Positions 8,907 to 17,673 are shown, counted from the first letter of the stretch. The stretch: DNA of 64,000 nucleotides from DYFC01 sp041658585 (GCA_041658585.1 JBAZZX010000012.1:1-64000), one strand, 5' to 3'. Numbers and translations: made by a program. The notes: generated by a model from the letters alone, not told the origin.

Positions 8907-9445
8907 TTTTGTCCCGCGCTTAAAAAGACTATAGCATCTTCAATCTTTGCAATATCAACGCGGGTATTTACGCACGGTCCATTAGGCCGCTCGTTTGAAA
9001 TTCCGAGCACCGGCAGCGGATAGCTGTCGGCAATACCGCTGCTGAGATCGTTCTCACAGGCGACGGCAATTACGGCATCCGGCTTGATTTCGTTGATAAC
9101 CCGCCGGGCCAGGGAACCTCCTGTAGCAATGAAAATGGTCATATGGTTATCTTCCGCAACCTGTATCAGGTCCCTTATCCCGCATTTGCCGCACCTCTTG
9201 CAATTATTAATATTATATGTAAGTCTGATGTCGCACTCGTTGATCTGCAGGCAGTGCGGCAGGAGAAGAAGTATTTTCTCCGGTCGCAGCCGTTCTTTTT
9301 TTACAAGCCTGTTATTGAGGTTTATGATAAACCTCTGGTAATCCTCTTTTTTGTTTTTAAAAAAAGACCCGGCAAGCATAAGGAGAGGATATAACACTTT
9401 TAGTGCGGCCCCTCTGATCCATCTACGACCCATCAAAAAAGTCAC
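8903..9445 (-). CDS. DUF116 family protein
   Basis: 180 aa. Carries the DUF116 signature: LLPHCLQINECDIRLT, then a CxxCxxC cluster (CKRCGKC, about residues 82-88), GGSLARRVI, VAVACENDLSSG and GPCVNTRVD. The Cys clusters suggest metal or Fe-S binding, but no activity is established for the family. An N-terminal hydrophobic stretch may anchor it to the membrane. It overlaps fmt upstream by 23 bases and the PASTA gene downstream by 4, a tightly packed operon. Confidence 0.85.
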   Translation of the reverse strand: MTFLMGRRWIRGAALKVLYPLLMLAGSFFKNKKEDYQRFIINLNNRLVKKERLRPEKILLLLPHCLQINECDIRLTYNINNCKRCGKCGIRDLIQVAEDNHMTIFIATGGSLARRVINEIKPDAVIAVACENDLSSGIADSYPLPVLGISNERPNGPCVNTRVDIAKIEDAIVFLSAGQK

Positions 9446-10346
9446 CTGCTTTCAGCCTTCTGCCCTGCATGAAGTCACCTGCTTTCATAACCTTTTTCCC
9501 TTCCGGCTGAAGATCGATGATCGAAATAAACCCTTTTCCCGTTCCGACAACAAGTTCGTCGCCGGTCCTTTCAACCCTGCCAACCGAGCCGGCGCCTTCA
9601 AGCGCTTTGACCCTGATAATTTTAATCCTTTCGCTATTAAGAGTACAATATGCGCCGGGCCATGGATACATCCCTTTGACAAAATTGCGGATTTCCCCGG
9701 CGCCCTTTGTCCAGTCGATCCTGCCGTCCTCTTTTTTGAGAGGAGGCGCAAAAGTAGGCGTTCCCGCCTGCGGGACCGGTTGGATGGTCCCCGCATGTAC
9801 TTGCTTTATCGTTTCAAGCAGCAAAGACGCTCCAAGTTTTGAAAGTTTTTCCCCCAGGGTTTCAGCGGTATCATCATCGGTTATATCCGTTTCCTGCTGC
9901 ATAAGGATATCGCCGGTATCAAGTCCTTCATCCATGAGCATGGTTGTTACCCCGGTTTTTTTTTCTCCCGAGATGAGAGACCATTGTATAGGCGCAGCCC
10001 CTCTGTATTTCGGCAAAAGAGAGGCATGAACATTAATGCAGCCATAGAGGGGAAGTTTGAGTATCTGCGGAGGCAGTATCTTCCCATAGGCCACAACAAC
10101 AATCAGATCGGTGTTTGTCCCCGCTAGTTCTTCGAGAAATAAAGGGTCCCTCATTTTCTCCGGCTGCAGGATATGAATCCCTCTGCTTAACGCAAGCTCT
10201 TTTACCGGAGGAGGGGTAAGCACACGATGTCTGCCCTTCCTCTTATCAGGCTGTGTGACTACCGTAACGATCTCATGTTCCGATTGAAGAAGTCCCGTAA
10301 GGGAAGGGATTGCAAAAGAAGGAGTGCCGAAAAAAATAATACGCAT
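9423..10346 (-). CDS. fmt: Methionyl-tRNA formyltransferase
   Basis: 307 aa. Formylates initiator Met-tRNA with 10-formyl-THF. Seen: MRIIFFGTPSFAIPSL at the N-terminus, INVHASLLPKYRGAAPIQWSLISGE with the catalytic N/H and SLLPKYRG loop (about residues 106-130), and TMLMDEGLDTGDIL. The C-terminal OB-like domain is complete. It pairs functionally with def just upstream; the two are separated by a repeat element (10380-10519), so the usual tight def-fmt coupling is broken. Confidence 0.95.
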   Translation of the reverse strand: MRIIFFGTPSFAIPSLTGLLQSEHEIVTVVTQPDKRKGRHRVLTPPPVKELALSRGIHILQPEKMRDPLFLEELAGTNTDLIVVVAYGKILPPQILKLPLYGCINVHASLLPKYRGAAPIQWSLISGEKKTGVTTMLMDEGLDTGDILMQQETDITDDDTAETLGEKLSKLGASLLLETIKQVHAGTIQPVPQAGTPTFAPPLKKEDGRIDWTKGAGEIRNFVKGMYPWPGAYCTLNSERIKIIRVKALEGAGSVGRVERTGDELVVGTGKGFISIIDLQPEGKKVMKAGDFMQGRRLKAGDFFDGS

Positions 10347-10379
10347 ATTTTAATTATCAATTATCATTTGGCAATTAAT

Positions 10380-10519
10380 AAGGAGTTCATAAGTAAAGCC
10401 ACACACCCTCACCCTTGCCCTCTCCCCTCAAGGGAGAGGGGACTTAAGAATTGCCCCTCCCTTGAGGGGAGGGGATTAAGGGGAGGGTGTTTAAATGTGT
10501 CCTTACTTATAAACTCCTC
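10380..10519. repeat. MITE-like inverted-repeat element
   Basis: Outer arms AAGGAGTTCATAAGTAA and TTACTTATAAACTCCT are inverted repeats, followed inwards by CACACCCTCACCC against GAGGGTGT and two G/C-rich hairpins (CTCCCCTCAAGGGAGAGGGG and its relative). A half copy of the left arm and first hairpin recurs at 11113-11175 on the other side of def. No transposase is encoded; it is a non-autonomous element or extended REP. Confidence 0.65.
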
Positions 10520-10551
10520 AGTAACAATGATAATTTTGCATTTATAATTGA

Positions 10552-11079
10552 TCATAGATCATTATTTTGGGTTAGTTCCTTCTGAAGTTTCTTGTAACGT
10601 CTTTTGAAAAATTCTCTTCTTATCGGGCTCATCCGGTCGAGCATAAGGAGGCCGTCGAGATGGTCTATTTCATGCTGCAGCGCTCTGCCGAGAAGTTCGG
10701 TCCCTTCAAGTTCTATCGGCATGCCTTCCCGGTCGAACCCCTTAACAAAAACCTTCTCCGCCCTTTTAATGGACGTCATATAGCCGGGAAGGCTCAGGCA
10801 GCCTTCTTCGGCGTCGACCATGCCATCCTTCTCAACAATAATAGGGTTGATCAGTATAATGAGCGGTACCTTATTGTCTTCTTTCAGGCTAAGATCAATG
10901 ATACACAGCCGCTGCAAGACGCCGACCTGATTTGCCGCAAGACCAAGACCGCGCGCATAACGCATCGTCTCAAGCATATTTTCGATAAGCTTTTGCGTCC
11001 CGGCATCTATATTGGAGATTTCCGCGGTCTTCTGTTTCAGGATTTTATCCGGATATTTTATTATTTCAAGCAGCGCCAT
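10552..11079 (-). CDS. def: Peptide deformylase
   Basis: 175 aa from the preferred ATG. Removes the N-formyl group from nascent proteins. The three metal-enzyme motifs are present: GLAANQVG (motif 1), EGCLSLPG (motif 2, with the Cys ligand) and QHEIDHLDG (motif 3, HExxH). The open frame reaches an ATG at 11097 adding six residues; MALLEIIKYPD at 11079 matches the usual family N-terminus. Flanked on both sides by copies of the same dispersed repeat. Confidence 0.95.
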   Translation of the reverse strand: MALLEIIKYPDKILKQKTAEISNIDAGTQKLIENMLETMRYARGLGLAANQVGVLQRLCIIDLSLKEDNKVPLIILINPIIVEKDGMVDAEEGCLSLPGYMTSIKRAEKVFVKGFDREGMPIELEGTELLGRALQHEIDHLDGLLMLDRMSPIRREFFKRRYKKLQKELTQNNDL

Positions 11080-11112
11080 AAGATTATTATAAAACATTTC
11101 AAGGATACATGG

Positions 11113-11268
11113 TTAAGGAGTTCATTAGAAAAGCCACACACCCTCACCCTTGCCCTCTCCCCTCAAGGGAGAGGGGATTATAGTTGGTTCCTCCCCATAC
11201 CCCTCCTAACCTACCTTTCCCTTCGCTTCGGCGAATCCGCCTGAGTGCGGAAAAGGGAGGAATATTTT
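11113..11268. repeat. Composite intergenic repeat upstream of thrS
   Basis: The left part (11113-11175) is a near copy of the left half of the element at 10380, including CACACCCTCACCCTTGCC and the CTCCCCTCAAGGGAGAGG hairpin. The right part (11190-11262) contains CCCCTCCTAACC and CTTTCCC...GGGAAAGG type arms resembling the 4219-4295 element. Probably one dispersed repeat inserted in another. Confidence 0.5.
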
Positions 11269-11371
11269 GTGTATTAAGAAAAGTTTTGAAATATAAGATT
11301 GAAATATGTATTATATTTACTATCTAATGTGGATGGGTATATTCCACATAATTTATTCGGGAGGTTTCTGG

Positions 11372-13123
11372 ATTAGTAAGCTAGATTTCAGTTCCAGGGA
11401 AGACCGCGATACGTTCAGGCACAGCACCTCGCACATCATGGCCCATGCCGTAAAGCAACTTTTTCCTGAAGCAAAATTTGCCATCGGACCTGCGATAGAA
11501 GAAGGTTTCTATTACGATTTCGACATCGACAGACCTTTTACCCCTGAAGACCTGGCAATAATCGAGAAAAAGATGTCCGAGATCATCAAACTGAATAATC
11601 CGTTTGTGCGAAAAGTTATTTCACGGAAAGAAGCCCTCGGGATGTTCGGAAATCTGGGCGAGATTTATAAGGTCGAACTGCTTGAAGAGCTGCCGGATGA
11701 AGAGATCTCTCTGTATGAAGAGGGCGGTTTCGTTGACCTCTGCAGGGGACCCCACATTGAATCTACCGGCCAGGTAAAAGCCTTTAAACTACTTAGCGTT
11801 GCAGGGGCATACTGGCGCGGCAATGAAAAGAACAAGATGCTCCAGAGGATTTACGGCACTTCCTTCACGGATAAAAAGGATTTAAAGCAATACCTCGATT
11901 TTCTCGAGGAGGTCAAGAAAAGAGACCACAGAAAAATCGGGAAAGACCTCGACCTGTTCAGCTCCAGCGATGACATAGGGGCCGGACTTATCATTTGGCA
12001 TCCGAACGGCGCACTGATAAGAAGGGCGATTGAAGAATTCTGGCTGAATGAACATTATAAGGCCGACTATAAAACGCTTTACTCGCCTCATATTGCCAAG
12101 CTTAATCTATGGAAGATAAGCGGACACCTTGATTTCTACAGGGAGAACATGTATTCGCCGATGGAGATAGATGGGGTTGATTACGAGATCAAGCCTATGA
12201 ACTGTCCTTTCCATATCCATGTGTACAGGAACTCTTTAAGGAGCTATAAAGACCTCCCTATAAGATATGCGGAATTAGGCACGGTTTACCGCTATGAGCG
12301 GTCGGGCGTCCTGCACGGTCTCCTGCGCGTGCGGGGATTCACCCAGGACGATGCCCATATCTTCTGCAGGGAAGATCAGATAGAAGACGAGATCCTGAAT
12401 GTCCTCGATTTCACTCTCTTCATACTGAAGACCTTTGGTTTTACCGATTATGATGTATATCTTTCAACAAGGCCTGAAAAGTATGTCGGTGCCCTTGAGA
12501 ACTGGGAGAGATCAACAAATGCGCTTAAAAGCGCGCTTGAAGCAAAAAATCTCGCCTATAAAATCGATCCCGGAGAAGGCGTTTTCTATGGGCCCAAAAT
12601 AGACATAAAAGTGAAAGATTCTCTGGACAGGCCATGGCAGTGCAGCACCGTCCAGGTTGATTTCAACAACCCCGAGAGGTTTGACATTTCCTATAGGGGC
12701 AGCGACGGTAAAGAGCACAGGCCTATCATGATCCATCGCGCCCTGATGGGATCATTAGAGAGATTTTTCGGCATCCTGATAGAGCACTATGCAGGCGCTT
12801 TCCCGGTATGGCTTTCGCCTGTTCAGGTGAAAATACTTACCATTGCGGAAAGACACGGTGATTATGCGAAAGAACTCTACAGGAAAATGCGGGCCGAAGG
12901 CATACGCACCGAAATAGACATTGATAATGAGAAGATAGGCTATAAAATCAGAAATGCTACTCTAATGAAAGTGCCCTATCTCGTTATAATAGGAGACAAT
13001 GAAATATCGGATATGAAGTTGACCGTAAGAAAAAGAACGGGCGAAAATATAGGGCCGTTTAAAATAGATGAATTTATAGGGATATTAAAAGAAAAAATCA
13101 ACAGCAAGAGCATGGAAATATAG
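11372..13123 (+). CDS. thrS: Threonyl-tRNA synthetase, lacking the TGS domain
   Basis: 583 aa from the chosen start. Class II synthetase motifs seen: FRHSTSHIMAHAVKQLFP (editing domain HxxxH), the editing-site CRGPHIESTGQVKAFKL, catalytic MNCPFHIHVY (Zn Cys), RYAELGTVYRYERSGVLHGLLRVRGFTQDDAHIFC, and the anticodon domain (VKILTIAERHGDYAKEL, EIDIDNEKIGYKIRNA). The ~60-residue N-terminal TGS domain of typical ThrRS is missing. The frame opens with an ATG at 11306 that has no Shine-Dalgarno, whereas GGGAGG stands 7 bases before an in-frame ATT at 11372; I take AUU as the likely start. First gene of thrS-infC-rpmI-rplT-pheS. Confidence 0.9.
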   Translation: MSKLDFSSREDRDTFRHSTSHIMAHAVKQLFPEAKFAIGPAIEEGFYYDFDIDRPFTPEDLAIIEKKMSEIIKLNNPFVRKVISRKEALGMFGNLGEIYKVELLEELPDEEISLYEEGGFVDLCRGPHIESTGQVKAFKLLSVAGAYWRGNEKNKMLQRIYGTSFTDKKDLKQYLDFLEEVKKRDHRKIGKDLDLFSSSDDIGAGLIIWHPNGALIRRAIEEFWLNEHYKADYKTLYSPHIAKLNLWKISGHLDFYRENMYSPMEIDGVDYEIKPMNCPFHIHVYRNSLRSYKDLPIRYAELGTVYRYERSGVLHGLLRVRGFTQDDAHIFCREDQIEDEILNVLDFTLFILKTFGFTDYDVYLSTRPEKYVGALENWERSTNALKSALEAKNLAYKIDPGEGVFYGPKIDIKVKDSLDRPWQCSTVQVDFNNPERFDISYRGSDGKEHRPIMIHRALMGSLERFFGILIEHYAGAFPVWLSPVQVKILTIAERHGDYAKELYRKMRAEGIRTEIDIDNEKIGYKIRNATLMKVPYLVIIGDNEISDMKLTVRKRTGENIGPFKIDEFIGILKEKINSKSMEI

Positions 13124-13158
13124 AAAATATGGGGTTACGAAGACCGGGAGGTGATAGC

Positions 13159-13656
13159 GTAACAAAAGATATAAGAGTCAATGAACAAATCAGAGTCAGG
13201 GAAGTCAGGCTGATAGATGCTGACGGCGGTCAGCTTGGGATTGTATCGATAAGCGAGGCTTTGAGGATTGCCGATGACCGCGAGCTTGATCTTGTCGAAG
13301 TATCGCCGAATGTCACTCCGCCGGTCTGTAAGATTCTTGATTTTGGGAAATACAGATACCAGTTGAGCAAGAAACAGACACAGAAAAAAACCATGGACGT
13401 CAAGGAAGTCAAGATACGTCCGCAGATAACCAATCACGACCTCGGTCTCAAGGTCAAGAACATCAGGCGGTTTCTTGACGAGGGCAATAAGGCCAAGATT
13501 ACCATGTTTTTCAAGGGACGTGAAATTATTCGGCCTGAACTTGGCATGAAGGTCTTTGAACGCATGACGCAATTGCTGACCGGGAAATTCAATATCGAGC
13601 AATCGCCGAAGCTTGAAGGCAATCACATAACCATGGTTGTGGGGCCTAAGAGTTAG
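13159..13656 (+). CDS. infC: Translation initiation factor IF-3
   Basis: About 165 aa. IF3 N domain (IRVNEQIRVREVRLIDADGGQLGIVS) and C domain (VKEVKIRPQITNHDLGLKVKNIRRFL, IEQSPKLEGNHITMVVGP) are both complete. It binds the 30S subunit and rejects non-canonical start codons. A strong GGGAGGTGAT (13146-13155) lies inside the frame, 7 bases before an in-frame GTA (13159); the upstream ATG at 13129 has no ribosome binding site. As in enterobacteria, where infC starts with AUU for self-control, a non-canonical start is likely here, but the exact codon is inferred from spacing only. If ATG 13129 is used the protein has 175 aa. Confidence 0.92.
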   Translation, partial: VTKDIRVNEQIRVREVRLIDADGGQLGIVSISEALRIADDRELDLVEVSPNVTPPVCKILDFGKYRYQLSKKQTQKKTMDVKEVKIRPQITNHDLGLKVKNIRRFLDEGNKAKITMFFKGREIIRPELGMKVFERMTQLLTGKFNIEQSPKLEGNHITMVVGPKS

Positions 13657-13687
13657 ACTCTATCCTCATTTCCGCCAATAACGGTTT

Positions 13688-13718
13688 TTGACATTCTTTT
13701 TGGGAAATTTGTTATAAT
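13688..13718 (+). promoter_or_regulatory. Sigma70-type promoter before rpmI-rplT
   Basis: TTGACA at 13688 and TATAAT at 13713 are both perfect hexamers, with a 19-base spacer that is longer than optimal. It lies in the 128-base infC-rpmI gap, so ribosomal protein genes could be transcribed independently of thrS-infC. Confidence 0.5.
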
Positions 13719-13784
13719 ATCCTTTCTGATTTTTCGATAATAAACAACTGATAACGAATAATTATTTTTTCACAGGAGGACCAA

Positions 13785-13982
13785 ATGCCCAAGATGAAAA
13801 CACATAGAGGGGCCGCTAAGAGACTGAAAGTTACGGGAACAGGGAAAATAATGAAGCATAGCGGCAACAAGAGCCATCTCCTCACCGGCAAATCCGCCAA
13901 GAGGACGAGGAGACTGAGGACGGCTTCTTTAGTTAAACACACCGAACTCGATAGAATGAGAAAACTTCTGCCGTACTCATAA
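13785..13982 (+). CDS. rpmI: 50S ribosomal protein L35
   Basis: 65 aa, usual length. Family pattern MPKMKTHRGAAKRLKVTGTGKI, then HSGNKSHLLTGKSAKRTRRLR. Very basic. Preceded by CAGGAGGACCAA, a strong Shine-Dalgarno. Part of the conserved infC-rpmI-rplT cluster, with a likely promoter of its own at 13688. Confidence 0.97.
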   Translation: MPKMKTHRGAAKRLKVTGTGKIMKHSGNKSHLLTGKSAKRTRRLRTASLVKHTELDRMRKLLPYS

Positions 13983-14072
13983 TATGCACTAAACAGAAGG
14001 CAATCGGCAAAGAGCAAATCGGAGTAAATACCGGCTGCTCAATGCTTAAAGCTTGAATAACAGGAGGAACAG

Positions 14073-14420
14073 ATGCCAAGGGCAAAAGGTGGTTTTAAAA
14101 CAAGAAAGAGAAGAAAAAAGGTATTAGAAAAGGCAAAGGGTTTTTACGGCGCGAAAAGCCGCCTTTTCCGGGTCGCTACAGAAGCCGTTGACAAGGCTAT
14201 GCAATATGCGTACAGGGACCGCAGGGTGAAGAAGCGCGAATTCAGAGCTCTCTGGATCGTCAGGATAAATGCCGCACTGCGCGCGCTGGGGCTTACCTAC
14301 AGCCAGTTTATGGCTAAACTGAAAAAAGCTGATATTGCGTTGAACAGAAAAACGCTTGCCGATATGGCTTACAACGACCCCGCTGCTTTCAATCAGCTTG
14401 TAGAAAAAGTAAAAAGCTAA
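14073..14420 (+). CDS. rplT: 50S ribosomal protein L20
   Basis: 115 aa, usual length. Starts MPRAKGGFKTRKRRKKVLEKAKGFYGAKSRLFR-like, and continues with the conserved YAYRDRRVKKREFRALWI segment and a C-terminal KADIALNRKTLADMA. Binds 23S rRNA and is essential in early 50S assembly; in many bacteria it represses its own operon. AGGAGGAACAG precedes the ATG. pheS starts six bases after its stop. Confidence 0.97.
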   Translation: MPRAKGGFKTRKRRKKVLEKAKGFYGAKSRLFRVATEAVDKAMQYAYRDRRVKKREFRALWIVRINAALRALGLTYSQFMAKLKKADIALNRKTLADMAYNDPAAFNQLVEKVKS

Positions 14421-14426
14421 GCGCAC

Positions 14427-15440
14427 GTGGAGGACCTCCTTTCTCTAAAAAACACTTTTCTTGAGGAAGCAGATACGGTCGCTTCACTTTCCGCAATACA
14501 ACAGCTTAGAGTAAAGTATCTCGGTAAAAAGGGTCTTGTGACATCGAAACTCAAGACCCTTTCAACGATCTCTCCCGACTTGAAACCGGCATACGGAAAA
14601 GCGGTCAACGAACTCAAGAATTTTGTTGAAGAAGAGATAGCGGGACGGGAATCTCTTCTGAAAAAAGAAGAGCACAAACGGCGTATCCTCTCCGAAGCTA
14701 TTGATATAACGCTGCCCGGCAAACATATCCCCTTCGGCAGGGAACATCCCATTAGCAGAGTCCTTTCGGAGATAACGGCAACCTTTGTTTCGATGGGGTT
14801 CGAGATCGAGGAAGGCCCGGAAGTTGAACTCGATTACTATAATTTTGAAGCGCTTAATATGCCCAGGGACCATCCGGCAAGAGACATGCAGGATACCTTC
14901 TATATTTCCGAAGACGTTGTCATGAGAACGCACACCTCGCCGGTCCAGATAAGGGTCATGGAAAAGCGGAAGCCTCCGTTGAGGATCATTGCGCCCGGAA
15001 AGGTCTACAGGTGCGATGCGGACGTGTCCCATACGCCCATGTTCCATCAGGTGGAGGGGTTCATGGTTGATACCAATATCGCCTTCAGCGACCTTAAGGG
15101 AGTGCTTCAATTGTTTATCCACGGCATTTTCGGTCCGGATACACCCGTGAGATTCAGGCCGAGTTTTTTCCCGTTCACCGAACCGAGCGCCGAAGTCGAC
15201 ATTGGCTGCATCTTCTGTGCGGGCAAAGGCTGCAGGGTCTGCAAAAATACGGGATGGCTTGAGATACTGGGCGCGGGAATGATAAATCCGAGGGTCTTTG
15301 AATTTGTCGGATATGACCCTGAAGTTTACACAGGTTTCGCCTTCGGTATGGGAGTCGAGAGGATCACCATGCTGAAATACTCAATCGACGACATCCGCCT
15401 CTTCTACGAAAACGACCTGCGGTTTCTGAAACAGTTCTAA
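14427..15440 (+). CDS. pheS: Phenylalanyl-tRNA synthetase alpha subunit
   Basis: 337 aa, GTG start. N-terminal coiled-coil (residues 1-90) is followed by the class II catalytic core: HPISRVLSEITATFVSMGFEIEEGPEVE, then DHPARDMQDTFY, HTSPVQIRVM, GKVYRCDADVSHTPMFHQVEG, FRPSFFPFTEPSAEVDI and GMGVERITML. It needs the beta subunit (PheT), which is not encoded next door: the following ~250 bases hold only one small gene. No Shine-Dalgarno stands before the GTG, so translation may be coupled to rplT. Confidence 0.96.
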   Translation: MEDLLSLKNTFLEEADTVASLSAIQQLRVKYLGKKGLVTSKLKTLSTISPDLKPAYGKAVNELKNFVEEEIAGRESLLKKEEHKRRILSEAIDITLPGKHIPFGREHPISRVLSEITATFVSMGFEIEEGPEVELDYYNFEALNMPRDHPARDMQDTFYISEDVVMRTHTSPVQIRVMEKRKPPLRIIAPGKVYRCDADVSHTPMFHQVEGFMVDTNIAFSDLKGVLQLFIHGIFGPDTPVRFRPSFFPFTEPSAEVDIGCIFCAGKGCRVCKNTGWLEILGAGMINPRVFEFVGYDPEVYTGFAFGMGVERITMLKYSIDDIRLFYENDLRFLKQF

Positions 15441-15502
15441 CCAGTAAATCCCTAAGAATTACGAACTTGCAATAGAAGAGGCGTTATAGATAATATATAT
15501 AA

Positions 15503-15673
15503 ATGGTAGACAAATTAAGAGAAGAGATAAAGAAAAAGGCCAAAAATAACAGACTGCCGTGTCCCGTTGCCAGAAAGATCGCGGAGGAACTCTCCGTTTC
15601 TTACAAAGAAGTCGGCAGGGCAGCTGACGAGCTGAAAATAAAGATCATGGGCTGTGAGCTTGGTTGTTTCTAA
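15503..15673 (+). CDS. Small conserved-looking helical protein (56 aa)
   Basis: 56 aa, too short for most ORF cut-offs. Starts MVDKLREEIKKKAKN, contains LPCPVARKIAEELSVSYKEVG, a helix-turn-helix-like pattern, and ends in IMGCELGCF with paired Cys residues. The codon use and lack of overlap with any other frame support a real gene. It lies 60 bases after pheS and ends just before the convergent moaA. Function unknown; Cys-rich tail could bind metal. Confidence 0.55.
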   Translation: MVDKLREEIKKKAKNNRLPCPVARKIAEELSVSYKEVGRAADELKIKIMGCELGCF

Positions 15674-15688
15674 GCGGGGCAATACGTT

Positions 15689-16708
15689 TCATCCGCCTAT
15701 CTTCGACATCGGCCTTTTATGAGTATTTTGAAAAGCATTACTCATAAAGGAACCTGCGGCGCGGAATGAATTTTCCATTTTAATCGAATGACCTTCGGGT
15801 TTTACCGCTATCGATAACTCTATAAGTCGTTTGATTTCCGCGTCAGTCCCGTTGTTGCGAAGAGCGGGTTTTAAATCAATCTCGGTTTCCGAGAAAAGGC
15901 AGGGCCTTAATTTGCCGTCGGCAGTCAATCGAAGACGATTGCATTCTTTGCAGAAATGGTTACTGATAGGGCTTATAAAACCGACTACACCGGCAGCGCC
16001 ATCAAATTTGAAGTACTTTGCAGGACCTGACCTCCTTGTTTTTGCCGGAACAAGGTGGCCTGTTTGTTCAACAATAGATTTTATCTCCTCTGCAGAGATG
16101 AATTTTTCCTGACTCCACATATTTTCTGTTACAAAAGGCATAAATTCAATAAACCTTACCTGATAAGAAGATGTTAACGTTATTTTTGCGAATTCCACTA
16201 TCTCGTCGTCGTTCAGTCCCCGGATTGGGACCATGTTGATCTTTATCGGAGCAAGGCCGGCATTCTCTGCGGCTTTGATGCCTCTTAATACGGCATCAAT
16301 ATCCCCACCCCTTGTAATCTCTCTGTATATGTCAGGCTTTAAAGAATCAAGGCTTATATTTACTCTGTCAAGGCCTGCATCTGCCAGTTCCCCGGCATAT
16401 TTATCGAGAAGTATACCGTTGGTTGTAATGCTCAGTTCATCTATACCTTCAATGCTTCTTATCATCTTAACAAGGCTTACAACATTTTTTCTCACAAGCG
16501 GCTCCCCGCCTGTTATGCGTATCTTTCTGACGCCTTTATCAACGGCTATCCTTAAAATCCTGACTATCTCTTCATACTGGAGAATATCTTTGTGCTCAAG
16601 GAACTTCAGACCGCCGGAGGGCATACAATACACGCAGCGCAGATTACATCTGTCTGTAATGGATATGCGCATGTAGTCTATCGTCCGATGAAAAGTGTCT
16701 TTAATCAT
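15689..16708 (-). CDS. moaA: GTP 3',8-cyclase
   Basis: 339 aa radical-SAM enzyme for the first step of molybdenum cofactor synthesis. The N-terminal cluster is CNLRCVYC (C21, C25, C28), followed by ITGGEPLVRK. The second cluster is in the C-terminal part (CKECNRLRLTADGKLRPC). The usual GG C-terminus needed for catalysis is present (SKIGG). It follows fdhE by about 47 bases and supports the Mo/W formate dehydrogenase encoded upstream. Confidence 0.95.
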   Translation of the reverse strand: MIKDTFHRTIDYMRISITDRCNLRCVYCMPSGGLKFLEHKDILQYEEIVRILRIAVDKGVRKIRITGGEPLVRKNVVSLVKMIRSIEGIDELSITTNGILLDKYAGELADAGLDRVNISLDSLKPDIYREITRGGDIDAVLRGIKAAENAGLAPIKINMVPIRGLNDDEIVEFAKITLTSSYQVRFIEFMPFVTENMWSQEKFISAEEIKSIVEQTGHLVPAKTRRSGPAKYFKFDGAAGVVGFISPISNHFCKECNRLRLTADGKLRPCLFSETEIDLKPALRNNGTDAEIKRLIELSIAVKPEGHSIKMENSFRAAGSFMSNAFQNTHKRPMSKIGG

Positions 16709-16755
16709 GTTGTTCCTTACTTTTATGAGTCATCTAATATCGTTGAGTCTTATCT

Positions 16756-17673
16756 TCACTCCCCCGATTTATCCATCTCCAGGATATTTGTGCCTGCCTT
16801 CTTATATCCTTCTTTTTGGGCAATGATGTCGAGATGGAGGGTAGCCATATCTTCAACAAGGGATATAGCGCCTTCTCCTAACGCCCTGGTATCTATAGTC
16901 TTGATATACTTTTTACATTCCTCGCAGACATCTACCCTGCATCCCTTGCCGTCAGCTTCAGTATTGAAGTACCTGAGCTTTTTATGGTCGCCGTTGCCGC
17001 AGAACGGACATGTTAGTATCTTAAAACGCCACTTAAAGCTACAGGATGAGCATACGAGAAACCGTACTCCTCCTTCAACTCCTTCCACATTTCTTAGCTC
17101 TCCTGACACCGGCGCAGAACCGCAGACAGGGCAAAAGCCTCTTAACCAGATTTCCTGGTCCACATAACCTTTCAGTTTCTCTGCATATGCCTCAAGTAAA
17201 GGATTGATGCTGTTTTCCGCCAAAAAGGTCAGCAGCCATTTATTTAATCCGGTCTTCCCGCTTATTGAATCGAGGTATCCTTTATCCCCCTCAACCAGCT
17301 TTTTGAACAGTTCCTGAAGATCTATTTCTTTTTTGCGCAAGGCCTGACTTATCTTTTTTGCTTCAACAGCAATCTTTTCATCCTTCTTCCTCTGGAGCGC
17401 CCTGCATATATTTTTAAAGAGGGTTGCGGCTGAATCCATATCAAGCTTTATTTCCTTTTTATCTATCAATGGAAAACCTTCCCTCATCAGTTTTTTTGCG
17501 GTTTCCTCATTCATGTCAATCCGTTTCACTTTTATCAACGGCTTTATCTTGTGCTGCTCCCGGATTATGTATTTCACAAACTGGAGTATCTCTTTATGAC
17601 TTGGCCTTTCTTTCTCAATGGTATTTATCCTCTTGATTGCCCTGTCTAACTCGCCGGATTTTTTCGTTTTCAT
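16756..17673 (-). CDS. fdhE: Formate dehydrogenase accessory protein FdhE
   Basis: 305 aa from the chosen ATG. Four CxxC motifs in the C-terminal half mark FdhE: CPVCGS, CSSCSFKW, CPFCGNGDH and CEECKKYI, a rubredoxin-like iron site. It is needed for maturation of formate dehydrogenases. A longer frame runs to 17760 but those first 29 codons cover a dispersed repeat, so they are unlikely to be coding; MKTKKSGELDRAIKR is preferred. Lies downstream of the FDH alpha terminator and before moaA. Confidence 0.9.
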   Translation of the reverse strand: MKTKKSGELDRAIKRINTIEKERPSHKEILQFVKYIIREQHKIKPLIKVKRIDMNEETAKKLMREGFPLIDKKEIKLDMDSAATLFKNICRALQRKKDEKIAVEAKKISQALRKKEIDLQELFKKLVEGDKGYLDSISGKTGLNKWLLTFLAENSINPLLEAYAEKLKGYVDQEIWLRGFCPVCGSAPVSGELRNVEGVEGGVRFLVCSSCSFKWRFKILTCPFCGNGDHKKLRYFNTEADGKGCRVDVCEECKKYIKTIDTRALGEGAISLVEDMATLHLDIIAQKEGYKKAGTNILEMDKSGE

